From an uncultured Lachnospiraceae bacterium (lineage in GTDB: Bacteria > Bacillota > Clostridia > Lachnospirales > Lachnospiraceae): DNA of 56,486 nt. A model generated the notes under the pieces. It did not search any database. It had not been told where the DNA came from and worked only from the letters and a program-made list of their open reading frames with translations. The position numbers and the translations under genes are program-made. Positions within the stretch are counted from its first letter, which is position 1; each line of letters begins with the position of its first letter. Shown in pieces: positions 25,512 to 34,507 of this stretch. The stretch lies in NCBI GenBank assembly GCA_947650155.1, contig CANSUS010000021.1:1-56486 (forward strand), written 5' to 3'.

Positions 25512-26615
25512 TTACTTCATTCCAATATAAAGAAGTGTAAACACAATACACGGGATACAGGAAATCACAAATTTCCACAGAACTTTGACACTGCGGTTTC
25601 TGACTGCAAGCAAACATCCGGTTACGCCAATCAGAATTGCCATAAGGAATACCCCCAGAGCTGTGGAAAAAGCAGCCGTAATATTCGCGCACAGCAAAAG
25701 CGCCCATAATCCGGGATTTCTTCTCTCTTCTGTTTCCTCTTCAAACAGCCACAATATCAGTGCAAGCGTGATAACCAGCACGAAATTGGCGAAAAAAGAC
25801 TTCCCCTGCCATGTCCGCATCACAAAAAACGTCTCCTTTGTATAAATAGAAACATTTCCAAATATCTGTAACATACCAATAATAATCAAAAAAGCAGGAA
25901 TAAAACGCTTTTTTTCTGAGAAAAGCCTTTTAGCCACTAAATAATAAGCCAGATAAGTTAAGGGTACAAAAATAAAAGGCAGAATCAGATGCGACAAAAT
26001 CGTAGCATGTATTCCGCTCATTTTTGACACAAAAGCAATCCAGAGAGGCAGCGCCGCAATGGCATGACGAATATCCAGTGACGTCCCAAACCCGTTATAT
26101 GGAATATAACCGTACATGGAGTCCCTGTTCACCGCTGTGACCGACTGTGCCACATAATAGGCGTCATCTCCGTCAAATACTGCCAGCGTAAATGCCTGGT
26201 ACAACTGAAAGCCTGCCAATATAAGAAACAGCGCCCATAAACAAACTGCCTGCACATCCGGCTGAAAGCCTTCCGAAAAATCCCATGCAGATATACCGAA
26301 AGCTCCCAGTATCCGCCGCAAAATCCCTTCCTCTTCCATTGCCGCTTTTACCGCAAAAACAATTCCTGCTGCTGCCGTCAGAATCAATACAACTACAATA
26401 CACCTTACCGCAGTTGTAAACTTCCATCCGAGAAGTACCATAGGCAGCGTAAGCAGTTCAAAAATGGAAAACATGGCAAGATAGCCGGAGGCCATAATCA
26501 TACCGCATGTCCTAAGCCGCTTTTGGATCAATGCACAGGGGATGCACCCAATCGCGAAAGGTATGATAATAAACCATAATAATAATTGTATAAATTCCAA
26601 TAATAATTCCAGCAT
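25512..26615 (-). CDS. DUF6077-like polytopic membrane protein
   Basis: 367 residues with about ten membrane helices. The extracytoplasmic motif FDGDDAYYVAQSVTAVNR after the fourth or fifth helix resembles the acidic first-loop motif of GT-C glycosyltransferases, and DUF6077 proteins from Lachnospiraceae as I recall them. It lies downstream of ugd and upstream of the 257-residue membrane protein. A role as a lipid-sugar-dependent transferase or in transport of a modified polymer is plausible but unproven. Confidence 0.6.
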   Translation of the reverse strand: MLELLLEFIQLLLWFIIIPFAIGCIPCALIQKRLRTCGMIMASGYLAMFSIFELLTLPMVLLGWKFTTAVRCIVVVLILTAAAGIVFAVKAAMEEEGILRRILGAFGISAWDFSEGFQPDVQAVCLWALFLILAGFQLYQAFTLAVFDGDDAYYVAQSVTAVNRDSMYGYIPYNGFGTSLDIRHAIAALPLWIAFVSKMSGIHATILSHLILPFIFVPLTYLAYYLVAKRLFSEKKRFIPAFLIIIGMLQIFGNVSIYTKETFFVMRTWQGKSFFANFVLVITLALILWLFEEETEERRNPGLWALLLCANITAAFSTALGVFLMAILIGVTGCLLAVRNRSVKVLWKFVISCIPCIVFTLLYIGMK

Positions 26616-26628
26616 GATTCATCCTTAC

Positions 26629-27939
26629 CTATCTGCCAATACTGTAGTATTCCACACCGGCATCCTTCATTTCCAAAACAGGATATACATTACGCCCGTC
26701 GTAAACTAACGGAGTTTTCATATTTTCTTTAAACACAGACGGAGATAACTGTCTGATCTGCTGCCACTCCGTAAAAACAAAACATATATTGGCGTCTTTC
26801 AACGCCTTCTCAGGCGAATCCACATAAGTAATCGTCCCTTTTTCCACCTGTCCTTCCGGAAATTTCTTTTTAAAGTTTTCCTCTGCCACAGGATCAAAGG
26901 CAGCAACGTCCGCCCCCTGTTCCAACAGGCATTTTACATTGTCAAGAGCAGGCGCTTCCCGCAAGTCGTCTGTCCCGGGTTTAAAGGCAAGTCCCAGTAC
27001 TGCCACCCTCAATCCCTGAAAGGTAATCATGCGTTCGCTTGCTTTCTCAAATAACCGCATCTTCTGTCTTGTATTGACTTCTACCGCTGCCTCTACTGTC
27101 CGAAGCGTATATCCGTTTTTCTGCGCCAGATATTTAAGCGCTTTTGTGTCCTTCGGAAAGCAGCTTCCGCCATAGCCGATTCCGGCATTTAAAAAATTCG
27201 CGCCGATTCTTGCATCATAGCTCATTCCTTTTGCCACATCCTGAATATCTGCCCCTACCAGTTCACACAGATTCGCAATATCATTCATATAAGAAATTTT
27301 CAAAGCAAGAAAATCATTGCAGGCATACTTTATCATTTCTGCGGAACGCCTGTTCACAGATACAATCGGAATATGAAAAGGCTCGTATATTGCCTTCAGT
27401 TTTGCCTCCGCCTTTTCACTTTCCGTTCCGATAATAAAACGCGCTGCATGCAGCGTATCATGGACGGCTGAACCCTGTGCTAAAAATTCCGGATTGGATG
27501 CTACTTCAATCTTAACGTCATGCACAAGAAAATCCTTTATAAACTGTTCCACTTTATCATTCGTCCCAACCGGCACTGTAGATTTGACTACAACAAGACA
27601 GTCTCTTTCGACCGATTCTGCAATCTGCCTGGATACTGTTGCAATATAAGACAGATTTGCGCTTCCGTCCGGCATTTCCGGCGTACCCACACCGATAAAA
27701 ATCGCCTCCGAATCCTTATACGCGTTCTGATAGTCCGTTGTATAGTGAAGCCTGCCCGCTGCAAAATTTTTCTGCATCAGTTCTTCCAAACCTTCCTCAT
27801 AAATCGGCGAAACACCGCTTTCCATTAATTTTACTTTCTTTTCATCCACATCCACACAGGTCACATCATGTCCCACTTCCGCAAGGCATACACCCGTGAC
27901 AAGACCCACATATCCTGTTCCTGCAACCGTAATTCTCAT
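26629..27939 (-). CDS. ugd: UDP-glucose 6-dehydrogenase
   Basis: 436 residues, the usual length. The N-terminal Rossmann motif is ITVAGTGYVGLVTGVCLAEV, VKSTVPVGT follows, and the catalytic Cys sits in GIGYGGSCFPKDTKAL. The C-terminal domain has VLGLAFKPGTDDLREAPA. It oxidises UDP-glucose to UDP-glucuronate with two NAD. The epimerase at 23661-24653 can convert the product to UDP-galacturonate, so the operon furnishes acidic sugars. Confidence 0.95.
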   Translation of the reverse strand: MRITVAGTGYVGLVTGVCLAEVGHDVTCVDVDEKKVKLMESGVSPIYEEGLEELMQKNFAAGRLHYTTDYQNAYKDSEAIFIGVGTPEMPDGSANLSYIATVSRQIAESVERDCLVVVKSTVPVGTNDKVEQFIKDFLVHDVKIEVASNPEFLAQGSAVHDTLHAARFIIGTESEKAEAKLKAIYEPFHIPIVSVNRRSAEMIKYACNDFLALKISYMNDIANLCELVGADIQDVAKGMSYDARIGANFLNAGIGYGGSCFPKDTKALKYLAQKNGYTLRTVEAAVEVNTRQKMRLFEKASERMITFQGLRVAVLGLAFKPGTDDLREAPALDNVKCLLEQGADVAAFDPVAEENFKKKFPEGQVEKGTITYVDSPEKALKDANICFVFTEWQQIRQLSPSVFKENMKTPLVYDGRNVYPVLEMKDAGVEYYSIGR

Positions 27940-27965
27940 TTGCTTTTCTTTCCTTTCCTGCAGCT

Positions 27966-28403
27966 TTATTCTCCTGTTTTCTTACCTTCTATGAAAATCT
28001 TTCTTGAAATAAAATTATATACCATCACAATACCGGTAGCAATGATTTTTCCTGCCTGCTTTGCAATCCCGATATCAAAAGTCTCCTGCAGCATCATACT
28101 ATGCAGGTAAACCCCGTCTACACATGCCAGAATAATAAGTTCGTTAATTCCCAGTCCGATTACGCTCAAAATGCAGAAAGTAACAAATTCCTTTTTCTTA
28201 TCCGCCCCCTCTTTTCTGGAAAACACAAACTTCATACTCATCAGATAGTTAAAAATCAGAGAAATGGTAAAACCAAAAAAGTTCGCAATCAGATAATGGA
28301 TGTTTAAAACATTTGCAAACAACACAAAAATTCCATAATCGATTAAAAAAGCAAGTACGCCTACAACTCCAAACCTGAGAATCTGATTTATTAATTTATT
28401 CAT
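27966..28403 (-). CDS. GtrA family membrane protein
   Basis: 145 residues with four membrane helices; the N-terminal signature is ILRFGVVGVLAFLIDYGIF, then ANFFGFTISLIFNYLMSMKFVF, both typical of GtrA. GtrA-like proteins accompany undecaprenyl-phosphate sugar transferases and are thought to help flip the lipid-linked sugar. It overlaps the upstream gene by eight bases, and the GtrB/ArnC-like GT2 is four genes upstream. Confidence 0.88.
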   Translation of the reverse strand: MNKLINQILRFGVVGVLAFLIDYGIFVLFANVLNIHYLIANFFGFTISLIFNYLMSMKFVFSRKEGADKKKEFVTFCILSVIGLGINELIILACVDGVYLHSMMLQETFDIGIAKQAGKIIATGIVMVYNFISRKIFIEGKKTGE

Positions 28404-29796
28404 TGATCATTCCTTTCTCCTTTGTACCCCTCTTTTTCCTTATCCATTCCCAACCGGACCGTAAGAGAAGATACCCGCACATATAAAACAACGGCATATT
28501 ATAAATCATATATCTTGTCTGGCAGAATATCACTGCCGATACCGCCATCACATTCACTACACACGACGCAGCCGTAAAGAGAAAAAGAATATTTTCTTTG
28601 CTTTGAAATCCTTTTTTCCTCAAATTTACAATTGCAAGCGCCACCATAATACTATACGCAATTATGGCATAAATTACAAGAAATCTTTGTAACTTTGCCA
28701 CAGTTATCACAAATCCTGCCAAAACATTATCTACAAACACTTTGATTATTTCCCATTTTACTTCCGGTAAAAGGCTTTGGGTAAGCACAGCCATGATATG
28801 ATCTATCCGGGCCTCCTTTTCCACTTCGCTTCCCTGCATGGAAGCTTCCACATGGTTTCTGATCATGGGCCACATCGTATCGATCTGTATATGATCATAA
28901 TGATCCGTAAAATGAGACACTCTCGCCAGCCAGCCTTTCCCTGCACTGTGTCCCAAATAACCATTCTCGTCACAACAATCATAAATATCTAAAAACAGCT
29001 GTCTGATCTCCCCGTCTTCTATCCGTCCGGCATCTTCTTTTTCCGAACCGTAAAAAACCACGGTCAAAAGGAACCTGTCATCACTGGAATGGCGTATATT
29101 TTCTCCTCTTAGTATATAATTATATCCCCGGTCTGCAGCAGAAACCAGAAACAGTACCGCCGCCGTATAAACTCCTGCCCGCAGCACTGCCTGCTTAATT
29201 GTCTGTTTTCCCAGTTCTTTAAACAAGATCGCTGCAACAATTAATATCAGAGTTATCAGCATCTGTTTTCTCGCACAAATCAAAATAACAGACAATACCG
29301 CCGATACTGCCAGAGATTTTTTTCTTTCTTTATGAAAGCAATATTCCAGCAAATATCTCAGAAACAATAAAAAAAGCGGAATACATACCCCTTCTGACAA
29401 AATACTGTTGGAATACATGGCCGAACGTTTTGCGGCAAACCGACAGAGCAGGGATACAAACAAAGGAACACAAAAAAGAATCACGGCATCTATCCTATTT
29501 CTGTCAAATTCTTTCGTCAAAAATACGGCAAGGCTCCATGCCGAAACAGCGGAAAGCATTCCCTGTCCCAATACCGCCGCCAAAAGGTACGCTTCCCCGT
29601 CCCCAAAAATCCTGCGGAAAAACGCAAGGTAAAGAGGATAAAAGGGTTCTCTTGCCAGACTCATACTGATATAACTTGGTGAGTCCACACAGATCACAGC
29701 CCCGTCAAGCCAGGTAAAAAAACCATAAAAAAGAATACCGGTTAGCAGTAATATCCATTGAAATTTCTGATCGCTCAGCCGCCCTTTCCTCTCCAT
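28396..29796 (-). CDS. GT-C-like polytopic membrane protein
   Basis: 466 residues with about ten to eleven membrane helices and one large outer loop (about 225-345). The first outer loop has CVDSPSYISMSLAREPFYPL, an acidic motif in the position of the catalytic Asp of GT-C transferases that use lipid-phosphate sugars. No family name can be assigned with certainty. It sits between the EamA-like pair and gtrA, as expected for the transferase that moves the flipped sugar onto a polymer. Confidence 0.6.
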   Translation of the reverse strand: MERKGRLSDQKFQWILLLTGILFYGFFTWLDGAVICVDSPSYISMSLAREPFYPLYLAFFRRIFGDGEAYLLAAVLGQGMLSAVSAWSLAVFLTKEFDRNRIDAVILFCVPLFVSLLCRFAAKRSAMYSNSILSEGVCIPLFLLFLRYLLEYCFHKERKKSLAVSAVLSVILICARKQMLITLILIVAAILFKELGKQTIKQAVLRAGVYTAAVLFLVSAADRGYNYILRGENIRHSSDDRFLLTVVFYGSEKEDAGRIEDGEIRQLFLDIYDCCDENGYLGHSAGKGWLARVSHFTDHYDHIQIDTMWPMIRNHVEASMQGSEVEKEARIDHIMAVLTQSLLPEVKWEIIKVFVDNVLAGFVITVAKLQRFLVIYAIIAYSIMVALAIVNLRKKGFQSKENILFLFTAASCVVNVMAVSAVIFCQTRYMIYNMPLFYMCGYLLLRSGWEWIRKKRGTKEKGMINE

Positions 29797-29809
29797 ATAC
29801 CAACTCCCG

Positions 29810-30151
29810 TTAACAATAATAAATAAAAATTCCTAAAAGTATAAATACAGTCCCAAGAAACTTTTTTTTCGTAAACTTTTCCTTAAAAATAAATAAACCG
29901 AACAACATCACTAGCACAAAACCAAACGATTCAATAATCGGTCCATTTTTATATTCCATTCCCCGAAAGGCAAAGATGGTAAGCAGCATGGAGATTCCTG
30001 TCAGCCCATATCCGCCTATTACATAAGGATTCAAATACTCCTTTAAAAATCCTCCATGCTCCTTTAAAGCGCTTTTTTTTAACAAAATTTGAGAAATGGA
30101 TGCCAGCATGACAGAACAGACATAAATCCCAAAATAGATATTTAATTCCAT
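29810..30151 (-). CDS. EamA/ArnE-like small membrane protein, second half of pair
   Basis: 113 residues with four membrane helices (IYVCSVMLASISQILLKKSA, GYGLTGISMLLTIFAFRG, GFVLVMLFGLFIFKE, FLGTVFILLGIFIYYC). The SQILLKKSA start and the E-K-E-F loop match four-helix half-EamA proteins such as ArnE, ArnF and SMR transporters. ATG 30151 overlaps the end of the partner gene by ten bases. ArnE/ArnF-type heterodimers flip undecaprenyl-phosphate sugars. Confidence 0.8.
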   Translation of the reverse strand: MELNIYFGIYVCSVMLASISQILLKKSALKEHGGFLKEYLNPYVIGGYGLTGISMLLTIFAFRGMEYKNGPIIESFGFVLVMLFGLFIFKEKFTKKKFLGTVFILLGIFIYYC

Positions 30152-30546
30152 TTGCCCTTTTCTCCTTCAGCCCTGTCCGCCACAGACACCTCTGTATCCT
30201 CCGGCGTCCCTTCACTGGTGATTAACACGGTCCCTATGATAACGAAAATACAGCCAATCACGTTAAAAAACGTAATTTTATTTTGGAAAAACACGACTGC
30301 CCAAAGAAGCGACCACAAAAGATACATTTCCCGGTTTGCATAAGCAACAGTCAGCTCCGTCTTTTTCATTACCTGCTGCCAGACCATCGCATATAAAAAC
30401 AGTACTAATAGTTCCATGCCTGTAAAAAAGCAGAAAGAGAGACTGAATAATTTCTCTCCTGATGCCAGCTTCGCAAATATACTTGCAAAGGTATAAATCA
30501 ATACTACAATTTGAAGCTTAACAATCGTCTTTACCTTTTCCGCCAC
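30142..30546 (-). CDS. EamA/ArnF-like small membrane protein, first half of pair
   Basis: 134 residues with four membrane helices (VVLIYTFASIFAKLASG, LSFCFFTGMELLVLFLYAMV, AVVFFQNKITFFNVIGCIFV) and a charged cytosolic tail. AYANREMYLLWSLLWAVVFF and VIGCIFVIIGTVLI resemble the other half of EamA. GTG 30546, preceded by AAGG, overlaps the GT2 gene by 29 bases. With the next gene it probably forms a flippase for the lipid-sugar made by that GT2. Confidence 0.75.
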   Translation of the reverse strand: MAEKVKTIVKLQIVVLIYTFASIFAKLASGEKLFSLSFCFFTGMELLVLFLYAMVWQQVMKKTELTVAYANREMYLLWSLLWAVVFFQNKITFFNVIGCIFVIIGTVLITSEGTPEDTEVSVADRAEGEKGKWN

Positions 30547-31465
30547 AGATATTCACCTTTTCCTTTATCACATACTGGGGACTGTTGTTAATACAAATAT
30601 AAATCCGCCCGATATATTCCCCGATCAGCCCCAGCATCAGCATAATCATACCGCCGATAAATACAATCAGCGATACTAAAGAACTCCATCCAAGAACCAT
30701 ATTCGGGTCCACCAGTTTACGAATGATAGTTACAAACCCAAAAATAAAACCTGCCAGCGCACACATACATCCAACAATGGTTGCAGCCCGGAGCGGTTTG
30801 ATGGAGAAGGCAGTAAAACCATTGAACCACAGACCAAGCAGTTTTCCTATTGTATATCCCGAATGTCCATACTCACGCTCTCTATGGTCAATCGCCACAT
30901 TTTTAATATTTTTTGTTGCCCGGCAGATTAACCCCGGAATATACGGGTATGCATTTTCATAACGCAGCATTTCCTCCACAACAAAGCGATGCATACAAAA
31001 ATAACTTGTATTAATAATATCTTTAGGCATTCCCACCATTTCCACTGCCATAATCTGATTCACTTTACTTCCGATATTCCTGAATTTATTGTGCATCTTA
31101 TTCGGATAGTATGCCATTGCCACATCCGTTCCGGACGCCGCTTCGTCAATAAGGCGATAGGCCTCATCCACCGGCGTCTGCCCGTCGTCATCCAAAGATA
31201 CGATCAGTTCTCCGCTGCACTGTCTGTATCCTGCAAGCAGCGCCGCATGCTGCCCAAAATTCCTGGAAAGGCAGATTCCTTTAATTTTCCCGTCTTTCCT
31301 GCAAAGTTCTTTGATCTTTTCCCAAACCTGATCGGGAGAGCAGTCATTCACTAAAATGATCTCATAATCGTCCTGTTCCCTGATATTTTCTCTGATTCCC
31401 GACACCACATGTTCTATCGTATGTTCCGAACCATAGCAGGGTATGACAAATGAAATCTTCCTCAT
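30518..31465 (-). CDS. Undecaprenyl-phosphate sugar transferase, GtrB/ArnC-like GT2
   Basis: 315 residues from ATG 31465 (MRKISFVIPCYGSE); GTG 31474 is the alternative. The cytosolic GT2 domain has ILVNDCSPDQ, LSRNFGQHAALLAGY and SLDDDGQTP. Two membrane helices follow (about 235-255 and 270-290). This layout is that of GtrB, ArnC and DPM1 enzymes, which move a sugar from a nucleotide donor to undecaprenyl phosphate on the inner face. The EamA-like pair and GtrA would flip it and the GT-C-like protein would use it. The sugar could be GlcA/GalA or a dTDP-amino sugar made in this operon. Confidence 0.88.
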   Translation of the reverse strand: MRKISFVIPCYGSEHTIEHVVSGIRENIREQDDYEIILVNDCSPDQVWEKIKELCRKDGKIKGICLSRNFGQHAALLAGYRQCSGELIVSLDDDGQTPVDEAYRLIDEAASGTDVAMAYYPNKMHNKFRNIGSKVNQIMAVEMVGMPKDIINTSYFCMHRFVVEEMLRYENAYPYIPGLICRATKNIKNVAIDHREREYGHSGYTIGKLLGLWFNGFTAFSIKPLRAATIVGCMCALAGFIFGFVTIIRKLVDPNMVLGWSSLVSLIVFIGGMIMLMLGLIGEYIGRIYICINNSPQYVIKEKVNICGGKGKDDC

Positions 31466-31489
31466 CACCCTCACCCATCCTTTCTTTCC

Positions 31490-32215
31490 TCATTTTTCCA
31501 TAAAGTTTCGGTATAAGACCTCTTTAAGCCTCCGGTTTCTTTCCTCATCTTCATGGTCAAACCGGTCTATGTCCGCCGCAAGGCTTTCCCTGTCATAAGC
31601 AAAGGAACAAATCTCCCACTTCTTTGTCCCGGTATCAAACAAAACATACGAGGTTCCTTTTCCATCTCTTTGCTGACCGGCGCTTCCGGGATTGATGAGT
31701 ATCGTCTTTCCAAAACGCTTCACCAGTTTATGATGGGTATGTCCGCAAAATACATAATCATATTTTTCAAACAGGGCAATCTCGTTCCTGTCCGTAATTT
31801 CTGTATCCGGGTAGATCCTGTCATTTAAAAAATTTCTTGGCGAACCATGAAAAAAACCAAGCAAAAGTCCATCTGTTTCCAGTTCATAAAACTCCGGCAG
31901 GCTCCGCAGAAAATCCTCGTTTTCTTTACTGATTCCTTTTTCCAGCCTTTGATAAGAGTTACCGTAACGGCCAATCAGCTGCCCGGATTCCCTCTTTTTC
32001 TCCAAAAGTTCTAAAAGCATTCTGTCATGATTCCCCAAAATACAGGGAAAACCCAGCTTTCTCATTTGGGTAATAATACGGTCTCCATCATAATAATATC
32101 CTGCAAAATCACCGCCAAAAATAATCTGTTCCGGTTTCTTTTTCTTCATTTCTTCTATAAAGGCGTCAAAAGCATATCCGTTTCCATGAATATCTGAAAA
32201 AAAACAAAGCTTCAT
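31490..32215 (-). CDS. Calcineurin-like metallophosphoesterase
   Basis: 241 residues, soluble. It carries the full metal-site set: FFSDIHGN, IFGGDFAG, ILGNHDR, FFHGSP, CGHTHHK and NPGSAGQQRDG, as in the YfcE/MJ0936 group. These are broad phosphodiesterases or phosphomonoesterases. ATG 32215 overlaps the ATP-grasp stop by four bases, so the two are probably made together. A glycan locus is an unusual place; a nucleotide-sugar or ligase by-product could be the substrate, but this cannot be read from sequence. Confidence 0.85.
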   Translation of the reverse strand: MKLCFFSDIHGNGYAFDAFIEEMKKKKPEQIIFGGDFAGYYYDGDRIITQMRKLGFPCILGNHDRMLLELLEKKRESGQLIGRYGNSYQRLEKGISKENEDFLRSLPEFYELETDGLLLGFFHGSPRNFLNDRIYPDTEITDRNEIALFEKYDYVFCGHTHHKLVKRFGKTILINPGSAGQQRDGKGTSYVLFDTGTKKWEICSFAYDRESLAADIDRFDHEDEERNRRLKEVLYRNFMEK

Positions 32216-33294
32216 TTTCTACCGTTACCGCCTGTCCCTAAATTTTCTGTTTCAAAATGATAGGATTCTAAGCTTTTTAAAAACATATCTTTTTTTAGAT
32301 CCTCTATCGGATTTCCTGTCACATAAAATTCATTTGTATAGCGGCAGGCAATTCCTTCCCTTACCTGAAAGCAGTCTTCAATCGGCTCTTCTAATATATA
32401 CTCTTTCACCATTGCCTCCACATCCCTGAATCCAAAATGTGCCCGCATCGGTGTGGTCCCTGAAAATCGTACATTTAATTCAAAACAGACCGCCTCGCCG
32501 TTTTCATTCATGCGCATCTGGATATTGAGCGGTCCCCTTGGCGCCAAAGCCCTGCAAATGCGTTCCGCCTCTCTTTGTACCGCATCCTCTTTCACAACTT
32601 GTGCCACCGCTGTAGAGCCATCCGCCAGCTTTCTGTGCATCACGATAGTCCCTCTTAGTATACCCTGTTTATCTACATAACAGCCCACCGTATATTCTTT
32701 TGTCTCATCTCCAATACATTCCTGTAAACAATAGTCCGCTTTTCCCCTGTAAGGTTTCAGCTGCTCCCTGTTCTCTATTTTAGCAACTCCCCTGGAACCT
32801 TTCCCTGTTCTGGGCTTCGCAATGAGTGGAAAACCTGTGCTGCTTATCAGTTCCTCCATGCCCTTTTCATCATCACAGCTGCAATACTTCGGATAATGCA
32901 GTCCGTTTTCCGAAAGCCATTTACAGGTCAGAAGCTTGTCCTGTCCAATCTTTAATTTATCCAGATCAGAAGCTATGAAAACGGCATCCGTTTCACGATT
33001 GAAAAAATCCGCCTGTGAAACCACTGCCATAATATTTTCTTCCACCCCGGTAAGAACCATTTGAATCTGCTCTCTGTTACAGATCTCGATCAGCCACGGC
33101 ACAAAAGTATCTTCATTGGCATAGGGGGAAACCGCTCCGCTGTCGCACATATAAATGCCAACCGAATCCGCACTGATGCATGCACCTGTTATTTTTAGTT
33201 TTCTTTCTGAAAAATCAGCGTTTCTAAGAGCTTTTATGATTCCCTGACTGACATTTCCTCCCGCTCCCAAAACCAATATCCTTATTTCCTGCAT
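32212..33294 (-). CDS. ATP-grasp ligase, carbamoyl-phosphate-synthase-like
   Basis: 360 residues. An N-terminal pre-ATP-grasp Rossmann part (ILVLGAGGNVSQGIIKAL) is followed by an ATP-grasp domain with PLIAKPRTGKGSRGVAKI as the nucleotide loop, CLQECIGDETKEYTVG, and CFELNVRFSGTTPM as the metal-binding Glu/Asn region. Such enzymes join a carboxylate to an amine or thiol. Downstream of a sugar aminotransferase, an amidation of the new sugar amine or of a uronic acid is a reasonable inference. GAGG lies seven bases before ATG 33294. Confidence 0.85.
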   Translation of the reverse strand: MQEIRILVLGAGGNVSQGIIKALRNADFSERKLKITGACISADSVGIYMCDSGAVSPYANEDTFVPWLIEICNREQIQMVLTGVEENIMAVVSQADFFNRETDAVFIASDLDKLKIGQDKLLTCKWLSENGLHYPKYCSCDDEKGMEELISSTGFPLIAKPRTGKGSRGVAKIENREQLKPYRGKADYCLQECIGDETKEYTVGCYVDKQGILRGTIVMHRKLADGSTAVAQVVKEDAVQREAERICRALAPRGPLNIQMRMNENGEAVCFELNVRFSGTTPMRAHFGFRDVEAMVKEYILEEPIEDCFQVREGIACRYTNEFYVTGNPIEDLKKDMFLKSLESYHFETENLGTGGNGRK

Positions 33295-33340
33295 TCCGAT
33301 CCCTCGTTTCCGCCCGCTTTCCGCAGACGTTTTACTGCTG

Positions 33341-34468
33341 TCACCGATAAAAATTTTTCAGTGTTTCGGTGATATAGCTGACTTTCTCTTCCTCCAATCC
33401 ATAATACATCGGAAGACGCAGCAGCCTTTCACTTTCTTTGGTCGTATAAACATCCTCTCCAAAGAAACGTCCAAACTTTCGTCCCGCTTCCGAAGAATGC
33501 AGCGGAATATAATGAAATACCGCCATAATCCCCTTTTCTTTTAAATAGTCGATCAGGCTGCTTCTTTCTTCTATATCTTTTGTTTTAATATAAAACATAT
33601 GGGCATTGTGCGTACAGCCTTCCGGTATAAAGGGAAGCTCTATCTTTCCCGTATCCTGTAAAACGGAGAGCTGCTCATAATACAGCTGCCAGCTTCTTAG
33701 TCTGTCTTCGTTCACTTCCTTTGCCATGTCAAGCTGTGCCAGTAAATACGCCGCATTCAGCTCGCTTGGAAGATAGGAAGATCCATAATTTACCCAAGTA
33801 TATTTGTCAATCTGTCCCCGATAATATTTGCTCCGGTTCGTTCCCTTTTCTCTTAAGATCTCCGCATTTTCCACAAATGCCTCATCCTGTATCAAAAGAG
33901 CGCCGCCTTCACCCATGCTGTAATTTTTCGTCTCATGAAAACTATAGCACCCAAAATCGCCGATTGTACCAAGCATTTTTCCTTTATAGTATGCCATAAC
34001 CCCCTGTGCCGCATCCTCTATGACAAATAACTTGTGTTTCTCTGCAATCTGCATGATCCGGTCCATCTCACAGGCAACTCCTGCATAATGCACCGGCACA
34101 ATCGCCTTTGTTTTCTCCGTAACGGCCGCCTCGATCAAATTTTCGTCTATATTCATGGTATCCGGTCTGATATCCACAAATACCGGCACCGCGCCGCGGA
34201 GTACAAAAGCGTTTGCCGTAGATACAAAAGTGTAAGAGGGCATAATCACTTCGTCCCCCTCTTTTATGTCCGCAAGCAGAGCCGCCAGTTCGGTTGCATG
34301 GGTGCAGGAAGTGGTAAGCAGGCACTTTTTTGTCCCCGTCATCTTTTCAAACCATGCGCTGCACCGTTTGGTAAACTCACCGTCACCGCATATTTTATGC
34401 TTTTCCACCGCTTCCTTTATATAATCCAGTTCCCGCCCTACTGTAGGCGGCACATTAAAAACTATCAT
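33341..34468 (-). CDS. DegT/DnrJ-type sugar aminotransferase, RffA/WecE-like
   Basis: 375 residues from ATG 34468, six bases after AAGGAG; an extension to 34498 is not needed. It is a PLP-dependent nucleotide-sugar transaminase: TTSCTHATELAALLADI, EVIMPSYTFVSTANAF, PVHYAGVACEMD, VIEDAAQG and the PLP Lys in YSFHETKNYSMGEGG. SFHETKNYS and the overall pattern point to RffA/WecE, which makes dTDP-4-amino-4,6-dideoxygalactose from the RfbB product. RfbB is in the window, so the precursor is available. Confidence 0.88.
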   Translation of the reverse strand: MIVFNVPPTVGRELDYIKEAVEKHKICGDGEFTKRCSAWFEKMTGTKKCLLTTSCTHATELAALLADIKEGDEVIMPSYTFVSTANAFVLRGAVPVFVDIRPDTMNIDENLIEAAVTEKTKAIVPVHYAGVACEMDRIMQIAEKHKLFVIEDAAQGVMAYYKGKMLGTIGDFGCYSFHETKNYSMGEGGALLIQDEAFVENAEILREKGTNRSKYYRGQIDKYTWVNYGSSYLPSELNAAYLLAQLDMAKEVNEDRLRSWQLYYEQLSVLQDTGKIELPFIPEGCTHNAHMFYIKTKDIEERSSLIDYLKEKGIMAVFHYIPLHSSEAGRKFGRFFGEDVYTTKESERLLRLPMYYGLEEEKVSYITETLKNFYR

Positions 34469-34507
34469 ACCAATCTCCTTTTTGCTGCTAACGCCCATTA
34501 TAACACA

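Noticed and set aside
24716-26615. Frameshift splitting one membrane protein into two
   Set aside because: The two frames are separated by a clear stop, 22 bases and a new ribosome site and ATG, so they are listed as two genes, though a split ancestor remains possible.
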